This document shows positions 49,580 through 59,200 of a stretch of 64,000 nucleotides of DNA, piece by piece (positions within the stretch are counted from its first letter, which is position 1; each line of letters starts with the position of its first letter). The notes beneath the pieces are model-generated. The model was not told the origin of the DNA. It was given only the letters and a program-made list of their open reading frames with translations, and ran no database searches. The translations under genes and the position numbers were made by a program. Source of the DNA: Trichomonas tenax (taxonomy: Eukaryota; Parabasalia; Trichomonadida; Trichomonadidae); the NCBI GenBank assembly GCA_023091735.1, contig JALKBU010000103.1, positions 20,790-84,789 of the forward strand, written 5' to 3'.

Positions 49580-49949
49580 AACTATCTTATCATCAAAAAA
49601 TTATATTTGTTTTTCGTCTTTAAAACAATCTCAAAACTCACCTCCCCATCATTGAAATGCAAGTCATAACATCTACGAATGAAATTATTATGTTTAAAGA
49701 AGATGTTAATTTATTGAACCAAATTATAATGATAATCATTGGATTTTTCAGAATTTTCTCATTCTTTAGGATCTGTTCTCTGCTTTGCAGTCAGCAAAAG
49801 ACTCTTTTTATTGATGAATTTTATGATTTTTAAGCAAAGAAAACTCCATCAAATAAAAATGATTTTTTCATCATTAAATGTTCAAAAGCGATGATTTGTT
49901 ATTAACAGCAAAAAGAAGGTGTCAGTTAAATATCATAATAAAAAAATGT
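49580..49949. other. Intergenic, nothing seen
   Basis: AT-rich spacer between convergent genes; no feature found. Confidence 0.4.
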
Positions 49950-51860
49950 TTAATGTCTTGATGATGGTGCTCTAATCTTCTTCAAGAATTCAGCATTTCC
50001 GAAGTCGAATGGTTCAGCAGGGAATGGAATCTTCTCTGGCATGGCATCAAACTGCTTCTTGAGAAGATTGTGCTGGTTCTTAAGTGCTGGAACAGGTGCA
50101 GCATCGATGTATCCCTCGTTGATCTTGAATTGCTTAAGCTTAGCGATTAAGTAAGCTGTAACTTGATATGCACAGAAAGCTTCCTCAGCAACATCATGAT
50201 GTGGGCAAACTCTAAGTGCATTGATAGATGCAGTGATGAGAGCCTGAAGTTCTGTAACAGCATCGTGGCAAATAGGTGGCTGGCCAACAGGTGGTGGATT
50301 TGCCTTGTTGGCGAGCATGAAATGTCCGAGGGCGAAGTTTCCTTCAAACTGAGTATACTTTGAAGAGAACTGTTTGTGTGCATCGAGAAGTGCAGCAAGC
50401 TGCGGCTGGTTTGGAACAGGCAAGTACTGTGTTATTTTTGAAGCGCGTGTTCCACTCTGATGGATGATAGCGAGAATGAAAGGAACTGAAATATTTGGTG
50501 AAACGTTGGTGATTGAATATAAAGCAGAAGAGAGCTGGGAATCATTCATTGCCAACAACTCCTTAATCAAGTTCTCTCTGTCGTTCTCAATTCTTGATGG
50601 ATCAATAGATGAAACATTTGCAGTGAGATCAATCATTGCTGGTGCTTCAACTTTCTGCTGTGGCTGCTGGAAATCGATCAATTGTTGTGGCTGCGGCTGA
50701 GAGAAGTTCAAGAAAACTGGCTGTGATGAAGATTGCTCGAAAGCACTCTGTTGCTGGTTCGAGAATGGGTTGAATGTCGGCTTAGAGCCAACAGGAGAAG
50801 ATTCTCCACTTGGTGGCTTGCATTGAGACATTCCTGATTTCTGTGGAACTTGGATGCGTGGATCGAATTCCTCCTGTTGCTGCTGATGGCGCTGCGGCTG
50901 TGCCTGCTGCTGTTGTGGTGCTGAAGCAGATGAATTGCGCCATTTCTTGTCAACTAAGTCTGGGAATTCTGTTGCAAGAGCGCCAAGAACGTCTCTGACT
51001 GTTGGACGCTTCGCTGGATCAGAAACAAAGCACATTTCGACAATCTTTTTGATCTTCGGGTGAACGTTTCTGTCTGAAGGCCATTTGTAGTTGCAATTCA
51101 AAATCTGAAGATTTGATCCATCAGGAAATGCGTCTTTGAATGTGGCCAGTTTGAAGAGAATACCACCGATAGCCCAAACATCGGACTTGAAATCAATTCT
51201 CTGTCTTCTGTACAAATCGCACATTTCTGGAGATCTGTAATTTGGTGTTGTGTTTCTCTGAATATCATCTGTCGCTTCATTCCTTTCAGAACTTGTCTCT
51301 AATGTGTAAACGCGAGTTGTTGCTGATCCGAAGTCGCATAATTTGTATTTTCCTTCGTTATAAAGAATGTTTTCGACTTTAAGATCTCTGTGAATGATTG
51401 GCGGGTTCAATTCGTGCATGTAATTGACAGCATCGCAGAGCTGGGAGAAGATTTCGATGATTTTTGGTGTGGAAAATCCTGAATTAAAGCATTGATTCAT
51501 TTCTTTGATGCACTCGCTAGAGCAGAATTCCATGAGAATCATTGTCTGACGTGATCTCTGGTCTGTTTGCATTCCAAACACTTTAACGACATTTGGATGC
51601 TTGCAGCACTTTTGTTGGATCTCGAATTCCTTTTGAATTAAATTGAAATGCTCCTGGTCAGGCGCCTGCAATACTTTCAAAGCGAAAAGTCTGCCGTAGC
51701 TGTCTGTTGCTTTGTAAATGCTTCCGTAGCCACCTTCAGCAACTTTGTCGCCGACAGTGACGGAGGTGCCGCTGATATTCATCATTTGACCGGTCAATCC
51801 TGACTGCCCAGTGACTATATTTGTCGCTTTTTGCAAAAAAGCTTTCATACACTGAACCAT
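49950..51860 (-). CDS. AAK1/GAK-type (NAK family) protein kinase
   Basis: A 636-residue kinase. The catalytic domain (about 32-305) has all key residues: GxGxxG as AEGGYGSIY (41-49), Lys62, HRD (157-159) with Asn164, DFG (176-178), and the activation loop leading to TPNYRSPEM, the NAK-family signature. Ser-rich, Gln/Pro-rich linkers (about 305-415) contain Asn-Pro-Phe-like (NPFS) and Gln-repeat segments suited to endocytic adaptors. The C-terminal 200 residues form an all-helical domain of unknown type. Family members phosphorylate clathrin adaptors AP-1 and AP-2 and control coated-vesicle cycles. An alternative start is Met5. Moderately C-rich codons suggest steady expression. Confidence 0.87.
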   Translation of the reverse strand: MVQCMKAFLQKATNIVTGQSGLTGQMMNISGTSVTVGDKVAEGGYGSIYKATDSYGRLFALKVLQAPDQEHFNLIQKEFEIQQKCCKHPNVVKVFGMQTDQRSRQTMILMEFCSSECIKEMNQCFNSGFSTPKIIEIFSQLCDAVNYMHELNPPIIHRDLKVENILYNEGKYKLCDFGSATTRVYTLETSSERNEATDDIQRNTTPNYRSPEMCDLYRRQRIDFKSDVWAIGGILFKLATFKDAFPDGSNLQILNCNYKWPSDRNVHPKIKKIVEMCFVSDPAKRPTVRDVLGALATEFPDLVDKKWRNSSASAPQQQQAQPQRHQQQQEEFDPRIQVPQKSGMSQCKPPSGESSPVGSKPTFNPFSNQQQSAFEQSSSQPVFLNFSQPQPQQLIDFQQPQQKVEAPAMIDLTANVSSIDPSRIENDRENLIKELLAMNDSQLSSALYSITNVSPNISVPFILAIIHQSGTRASKITQYLPVPNQPQLAALLDAHKQFSSKYTQFEGNFALGHFMLANKANPPPVGQPPICHDAVTELQALITASINALRVCPHHDVAEEAFCAYQVTAYLIAKLKQFKINEGYIDAAPVPALKNQHNLLKKQFDAMPEKIPFPAEPFDFGNAEFLKKIRAPSSRH

Positions 51861-52801
51861 GGCACTTTTCTCTCTAATCGTTTTTTTTCATTTTTTAGAT
51901 TTGACTTGGTCGATTTTATAGCATTTTTCGATATGCGTGGACTACTGCTAATATATTTTCACAACAAAACCCATTTTCATCGATTTTGTCAAAACTTCGC
52001 TGAAATCGTCTTTATTATTTATATTTAACCACAAACATTATTAAAATATTTTAATACTCGTATCATTGCATATTGCTATAGTGTGAAAAACCTTGTAAAT
52101 GTGTTTTTAAAGATTTTTTTCTAAATCATGATATTCACTATGAATAAGGTTATAAATATCATCAAAAAATTGACTTCATTTTTCTTATTTCACTTCGAAG
52201 CAATCATTTTCCGAAGCTTAAGAGTTCACACTTTGATATCGAAAGTGATGTTCTTAGTGATATCCACATGTAAGATTTCCTCTTGCATAAGCAGATGAGA
52301 TATTTATTTTATACCTTAAAACCTAGGGCTTAAACTATGTTGGTGTTATAGCCATCCCAATTGTAGTACTATGAGCAAGGGAATTCTTAAAAATAATAAA
52401 AGTGTTTTCAATTGATGCATTTCAATGTTTATTGCCTACATTACCTTTTCATGGCTAACTTTGAACATTACTATGATTCAATTTTATTGCTTTCGTTAAT
52501 GAGAATGAGTTTTTAAAATGACATTTAATTTTTAAATGCATAATGATGGAATTATTCAGCAGTAGATAAATAAGTGGCATATATCTGATTTAAATTTTGT
52601 AATACAAGCTTAAATATCCTTTTAACACATTGATAAAGATAAAAAGGTGATGAAACTCTAAAACCACTTTTATCGGTCAAATGTTAAGCGAGCAAAATCC
52701 TTCCAGGCATTGTTTTCGTTCACGCAACAACACGAAATTGATAAATAGATGATTTCAGGATATCTTATATAACATGTCATGAAACAGTTATTACATGTAA
52801 T
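51861..52801. other. Intergenic, no supported gene
   Basis: AT-rich DNA upstream of the kinase gene's start. I see no repeat or gene. Confidence 0.4.
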
Positions 52802-53023
52802 TTGTCCTGGATTAGAGTTCAAAATTGTCAATTTTTATTGAAAGTTATATTGCCAAATAAACTGGCATATTTGTGGAAATGTGTATTAGATTCAACAAAT
52901 ATTAGTTCCATTGATTTGCCTTCAACCCTAAATACAATCGAATTCGGTTGTTTAGCGAATTGTCCAAATTTGAAAGAACTCAGGCTTCCAGCCAGTTTAA
53001 ATTCAGTAACCTGTAACAGGTAA
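52802..53023 (+). pseudogene. BspA-like leucine-rich repeat fragment
   Basis: The 73-codon frame, which begins with TTG, reads two leucine-rich repeats of the TpLRR/BspA form: SSIDLPSTLNTIEFGCLANC (a typical I-xLPxxLxxIxxxxFxxC unit) and LKELRLPASLNSV. It has no ATG start and stops at TAA 53021. BspA-like proteins are among the most abundant surface families of Trichomonas; this is an isolated piece without a membrane anchor. Spacer DNA continues to 53648, with an AAAGGGTCC tract near 53257. Confidence 0.55.
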
Positions 53024-53648
53024 AATATGCAGCAGTTGGACAAATTTAGTTTTTGGGCAAAAAGTGACCATTTTAGCATCCTTAATTTTAAATCGAGGAT
53101 GACCTGCCATAGCGTAATTATACATTACCTATGACATACTATATGATAATAATCATTTTAATCAAAATTTGAAAATAATAAAAGGATTTTTATTATAGGG
53201 GTTTGATAAAATAATAAGGTAGATTTTTATAATTTCCGGGTCAAACGGCATTATAAAGGGTCCTTGGTTTGCTCCTTAAATATGTTGAGTTCGCGCAGCC
53301 AACAAGTGCCTAATTCGCACATCCATAACTGAAGCGATTACGAGCTTTTAGATATAAAAAATAGCGATCTTTTTTGAAAGCTCGAAATTATCACTCGTTA
53401 TTAAAGCAGCGTTTTATATACAGCGATTTATGACTATATTTACAGCCAAAATATGTTGTCATCATTTTCTTTGTTGTTTATTTTTTGATTGGCCAATCCA
53501 ACATTTTGTTATTTTAATATTTTTGCTTTATGCTTTAAAGAAAGGTTTGATTGAAGTTTTAATTTCAAAAGAAACATTTGTTATGAGCGGAAAACCGGTC
53601 TATTTTGAGAGGGATTTACGATGATTTTTCGATAATTCTCAAATGACT

Positions 53649-53657
53649 TCATTTTTC
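53649..53657 (+). promoter_or_regulatory. Initiator element (TCATTTTTC)
   Basis: The start site A is 11 bases before the ATG at 53662. The spacing and TCAT(T) match the consensus, as expected for a highly expressed gene. Confidence 0.6.
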
Positions 53658-53661
53658 GATA

Positions 53662-55200
53662 ATGCTCGCTAACGAGTTCAAGGTTGATGCACCAAACGTC
53701 GAGATCAAGGGTGAGGAGATGATCTCTAAGTACGACTACCACACATCTCACGTTGTTGCTGGTGCTGATGGAATCAAGATTGTTCCAGAAACAAAGAAGT
53801 TCGAGTTCAAGACAAACCTTCACGTTCCAAAGACAGGCGTAATGCTTGTTGGCTGGGGTGGAAACAACGGCACAACATTGACATCCGGCGTTTATGCAAA
53901 CAAGAAGGGACTTGTTTGGGATACAAAGCGTGGTGAAGTTAAGGCCAACTACCATGGCTCTCTCACACAGTGCGCCACAACATACCTCGGACAGGACGAG
54001 AAGGGCACAACATATGTTGCTCCATTCAAGGCTTTGCTCCCAATGATTAATCCAAACGACCTCGTCATCGGCGGGTGGGATATCTCCAAGTTGAACATCT
54101 ACGAGGCCTGCAGACGCGCTCACGTTATGGAGCCAGTCATGATCAACATGCTCAAGGAAGACCTTGAGAAGATGGTTCCACTTCCAGCTGTCTTCGACTT
54201 GGACTTCGTTGCTCCAAACCAGAAGAACCGCGCTGACAACGTCATCCCAGGCACAAAGTGGGAGCAGCTCGAGACAGTTCGTAAGCAGATGCGCGAGTTC
54301 AAGGAGAAGAATGGCCTCGAGAAGGTCATCATCCTTTGGACAGCTAACACAGAGCGTTATTGCGCTGTCACAGAAGGCGTCCATATGACACCAGAGCAGT
54401 TACTCGATGCTATCAAGAACAACCATCCAGAGATTGCTCCATCTCAGATCTACGCAGTCGCTGCTATCCTCGAGCACATCCCATACATCAACGGTTCCCC
54501 ACAGAACACATTCGTCCCAGGACTCATCCAGCTCGCTGAGCGCGAGAACGTAGCCATCATGGGTGATGACTTCAAGACAGGCCAGACAAAGTTCAAGTCC
54601 GTTATGGCTGACTTCCTCATCTCATCAGGTCTCAAGCTCACAGCTGTTGCCTCATACAACCACCTTGGTAACAATGATGGTCTCAACCTCGATTTCGACC
54701 TTTGCTTCTGCTCAAAGCAGATCTCAAAGTCCTCAGTTATCGATGATATGGTTGGCTACAATCCAATCCTCTATCCAAACCAGGAGCATCCAGACCATAT
54801 CGTCGTCATCAAGTACGTCCCATCTGTTGGCGACTCAAAGCGTGCTCTCGACGAATACGACTCTGACATCTTCTGCGGTGGCAAGAACATCATCTCCGTT
54901 CACAACACATGCGAGGACTCCCTTCTTGCTGCTCCATTGATGCTCGACCTCATCATCCTTATGGAACTCTTCACACGTGTCCAGCTCAAGGATGAGACAA
55001 TGAAGGACTTCGACAACATGAACGCTGTCTACTCCGTTCTTTCCTTCCTCCTCAAAGCCCCAAGAACACCAACAGGCACACCAGTCATCAACTCCCTCTT
55101 CCAGCAGCGTGCTTGCATGGAGAACATCCTCCGTGCTACACGCGGTCTCCAGCCACTTAACCACATGCACCTTGAGTGGAAGATGCCGGCCAAACACTAA
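53662..55200 (+). CDS. INO1: Inositol-3-phosphate synthase
   Basis: A 512-residue enzyme matching myo-inositol-1(3)-phosphate synthases along its length. The NAD-binding loop is GWGGNNGTT (64-72). The signature YINGSPQNTFVPGL (about 275-288) and ASYNHLGNNDGLNLD (about 330-344) hold substrate and catalytic residues. FCGGKNIISVHNTCEDSLLAAPLMLDLIIL (about 400-429) completes the active site. It converts glucose 6-phosphate into inositol 3-phosphate for phosphatidylinositol, signalling and GPI-related lipids. Codon use is strikingly C-rich in the third position (AAC, AAG, CTC, GTC), unlike its neighbours, which points to strong expression. An antisense frame of 267 codons is only a shadow. Confidence 0.96.
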   Translation: MLANEFKVDAPNVEIKGEEMISKYDYHTSHVVAGADGIKIVPETKKFEFKTNLHVPKTGVMLVGWGGNNGTTLTSGVYANKKGLVWDTKRGEVKANYHGSLTQCATTYLGQDEKGTTYVAPFKALLPMINPNDLVIGGWDISKLNIYEACRRAHVMEPVMINMLKEDLEKMVPLPAVFDLDFVAPNQKNRADNVIPGTKWEQLETVRKQMREFKEKNGLEKVIILWTANTERYCAVTEGVHMTPEQLLDAIKNNHPEIAPSQIYAVAAILEHIPYINGSPQNTFVPGLIQLAERENVAIMGDDFKTGQTKFKSVMADFLISSGLKLTAVASYNHLGNNDGLNLDFDLCFCSKQISKSSVIDDMVGYNPILYPNQEHPDHIVVIKYVPSVGDSKRALDEYDSDIFCGGKNIISVHNTCEDSLLAAPLMLDLIILMELFTRVQLKDETMKDFDNMNAVYSVLSFLLKAPRTPTGTPVINSLFQQRACMENILRATRGLQPLNHMHLEWKMPAKH

Positions 55201-56272
55201 GACTGTATTTTAGAAGATAAATAATTTTAGAATTCCGTTAATATCCATTTTCTTTGAACAAAAATACATCAAATATACATTTTCTACAACCAAAACTTTA
55301 ATCAATGATATACTATAAGATTGTGTATAGCTTTTATGAAGGTTTTGATACTACGAAAATAAAATAGCATTTCGAATCATTTTTGTTGTTTCTTCTTTGG
55401 AAATGAGATAAAGTGTTGATTTTCTTTTATGAAACACTATAAAAACATATGTAGATATTGATCTACAGAGTGAACTTTCTTAAAACTATGAGTTCATTAA
55501 AAATATTTTGATGAAATTGACGAAAGCTTTGATTTGAACAAATTCATTTATAGTAATTAAATATATTTTTCAAGTCTAGTGATGTGCAATGCTTAAAGCG
55601 TCATTATTATAAATCGTTCATTCGAAAAATAATATTGAAATAAAAAGTCATGAATTACTGATTAATCACATGTCAAATAAGCTTCTATTCTGGTGCTTCG
55701 ATTGATATTATAGATGAATGGTCTTGATAATTAATCAACAATTTTGTTGAAATTTTGAAAATTAGTGGTACTGCATATTTGTATCATAATTTAATTTAAA
55801 ATTCACAGCACTGATGTATTGAATCAAAGATATTGCTTAAACTTTGCGAAATTATAAAATCGACATATTGAGGCCAACAATTAGCATCTGACCATGGTAT
55901 TATAGAAATATGTAGAACGCAAATATCTTAATCATAATCAAAGAACTTGAATCATATATCATTTATAATTTATCACATATCGAAGTAAATTAGTTAAAAT
56001 GCATCTATAATTCAATAAATTCATCAAAAGGAATAGATTTGATGTTTGCTTCTTTAGAAATATCACAAAACATGTTCTTGACCCAGTTTTTCCAAGAGTT
56101 ACAGAATTTTAACCTTATTGCTTAAGATTGAACTCCGAAAACATGATAAATATAAAGAACACAATGTGTAGATGTCAACCTTAAAATATCGTTACAGAAT
56201 TAAGAATTTCAAATTTGTCAGCGAAAACAAGCAGAGAACAATATAAAATGATCAAAAAACAAAACAAAAAAA
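55201..56272. other. Spacer with possible minus-strand gene relic
   Basis: At about 55805-56140 the minus strand shows protein-like segments (VLHISIIPWSDANCWPQYV, CNSWKNWVKNMFCDISKE, IKSIPFDEFIEL) in more than one frame with stops between. They look like remains of one gene, family unknown. Otherwise AT-rich. Confidence 0.3.
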
Positions 56273-56278
56273 TCATAA
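56273..56278 (+). promoter_or_regulatory. Initiator element (TCATAA)
   Basis: It lies 15 bases (from its A) before ATG 56290 and decides in favour of that start over upstream in-frame TTG 56215 and ATG 56248. Confidence 0.45.
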
Positions 56279-56289
56279 AATACATTTTG

Positions 56290-59200
56290 ATGACTTCTTC
56301 ATCAGAGCTTTATATTGCAGTTTTTTCTCGATTAATTGAATCCTTTCTTCCGAGATTCAATGCTTTGACTGCCGCTTATGATGAAGAGCTTCATAATAAT
56401 GAAAATTCAATCACATTGAGTTTATTATTGAACGATTTCTGCAAAAACACGCCACTTTATGGTTCAGTTGTGAACTCAATGTGCGAATTGGCAAAGAATC
56501 ATACGTCAAAATTCCTCCAAAACTTAAATGAATTATTTATTAACGCAATTATTCTTCAAGAACCTGGTTTATTCTCGCTATTGCTGACACATAACACAGT
56601 TGCGTATCAATCTTCGAAATCTGCACACAAAATTTGCGTTTATCTCGCATTATACGTCACAACTGATATTATTGGAGATATTGTCCAAAAATACGGAACT
56701 AGCGATCAAGGAGCGAATGTTGCGAAGTGTGCATTCAAAATTTGCGATTCATCTGTAAAAATCGAAATACACGACTATTTATTAAAGCGCTGGTCAATGA
56801 TATTAGCGATAGCGAGTCTTACTTGTTTCCAAGAAGTAGAAATTTTGTTCAATAATTACTTAGATTCAGTTAATAATGAAATATTATTTCCATTAATCTC
56901 TAAAATACGATTGCATTCGAATTTAGTTCTCGGTTCAATATTTCTCGATGAAATAGTCACAGTTCTAAAAGCAATGCAGAAGAGAAAAGAACTTTCAAGC
57001 AAAATTTTTTCATGTGTTGCTTCGATTATAACTTCAGTTAATTTTCGCTGTGAAGCATTGCGAAAAATCTATGATCTTGTATGGTATGAGAAAGAAGACT
57101 CCAAACTAAAAGATGGCGCCTTTGAATTGATTGTAACTTTGTTCCAGCATCTTCCATACAAAGAAGGTGAAGTCCAAAGATTTTTCCAGAAAAGAGTTTA
57201 CATTCATGCAGGAGAGGACAGGAAAACAGAAAGAGATCTTAAATTGTTCTGGAGGTTAATGAGTGGAGGCTATAAATCACAACTAACAGCAGAAAATGAT
57301 ATATCATTTATTGGAATGACAGGATCGAATGCGACTGACATGCCGCCACTTTTTATGAGCATTTATTTCAAGAAAGCTAATTTTGCAATTTGCCCGCAGC
57401 TGTTCAGTAACATTTTACTTCATTTGGCATCAATTAACTTCCAATATTTCGTTCAAGAAATCACTCCAAATTTCTTGCAGCTGCATATGAATGATATGAG
57501 ATTCATCGTTTTCCTTTCAGTTGTTGAACAAATCAATTCAGACAAATTTAGAGATTATGCAGTGTCAAAAGTAGAAAGCCAAGATATTGAGACATTAAAT
57601 CTTCTTGTTAGAGGCAAAGTATATCAAAACTTAAACTGCCTTCAATTAAAAGAAGATAAATATGTTCCTCTTCAATATCTCGAAGGAGCATGGAGAAGAA
57701 TCAATCAAGCAGATCACAAAGTTCAAATGTTTTTAGAACAAAACAATCTCAACAATTATGAAACGTTAGTAATGAAATATAATCTCAGCAGAGAGAGCGA
57801 ATTTTATTGTTTGGATGTTCAATTATTAAGAGTTTTACCTTTTGTTTTAGAGAACAATGATTATATTGATAGTGGTGTATTTGCCAGTATTGGAGATTGC
57901 TGTACATCACCAAGGCTTCATACAGCACTCGCAGCGATCAATGTTGCAAAATATATTTTTAAGATTCCTGAACTTCAAATTCCTTTCGCGAAATCATTAA
58001 TTGAAAACATTATCAAAACAATGACAAAAGAGTCATTATTTGTTGGCTTGAAGTTGTTCTTAACAATGCTTAGTAACTCTCCTAAATCAGTGCCAGCTGA
58101 TATGATTCATGACATTCAGTTTTACTGTTTAATTGGTGTCGCTTCTTCTCAGCCAAATACGAGAATATTATCATGGAGATTACTTGAAAAATGTGATGAA
58201 TTACTTGATCACAAAGGCATTACGTTTTATATTCATCAGACAATGCCAACAATGGACAAGAATGTCAAAGCAAAATTATTCAGGAAATGCGGAAACAGAG
58301 ATGAAGTTCTTTTCAGATGGGTTTCAGATTCTCGATATTATGAAGTGTGGCTGTTCTATATTGCAGAAATAGTTGGGATCATTTTAGCAGCAAATTATAC
58401 CCCTTTGATGCAACGAATTGGAGATAATCTTTACAATTTCTTGATGAAATATGGAAACGAAAATGTTTTAGGTTCTCCTATTGTTATTGCTTTATATACA
58501 ATTTATCTTGGCTCAAAAGTCAGCATCGATGCATATCTCAGATGCCCAACAATATACAACATTCCATTATTCGAAGCCAGACAAACGAATATTCCTCTTC
58601 AAGCTTCAGCTCTCAATATCATTGCAAAAATGATCGAAGGAAACGAAAATTGGAATGATCATCTTGCTTTTAACATTATCAAGTATCTTAATATCTCATA
58701 TGCAGGCGATGTTGCTGATATTTTGTCTACTTGCACTCCAGAACAAATGCCTGAAGCTTCAACATCATTCCTAACATTAATCGATTCGCCACAATTCAAT
58801 GACAGAATTTTGAGCTTCATTCTTATCAAAGCTTTAAACTTTTTGACTGCAATGCACGGAGCTTTAGTTAAATTAGAAGCAACATCATTGCGAACAATTA
58901 CACCTGAATTAGAAAAGAATGTTATCAAAGCATCAACGCTTTGCGAAAATTATTGCAAGTTGATTGATAAAATCGCATCAAAGAATGTTTTAGTCGAAGA
59001 TTGGTCACTATCATCAAGAGAAGTTGTTCTTCGTGGATTACTCAACTGGGCTCAAACAAAATCACCAATTCTCGAGCCATTAAGAAATATATCGAAACAA
59101 GCTCTTGCAACAATCGCAAAAGCCGGTCCAATGTTTGGCGATTCGATGGTTTTCGATAAAGCTGCGTGTGACATATTTGGTGAAATAGAGTTTGAACGTT

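Noticed and set aside
53581..54384. 267-codon minus-strand frame opposite INO1, and several others within it
   Set aside because: They are antisense shadows: the sense strand is a complete, highly conserved enzyme, and its C-rich third positions keep the opposite frames free of stops. Frames at 54120-54350, 54450-54686, 54563-54940 and 54835-55197 are the same case.
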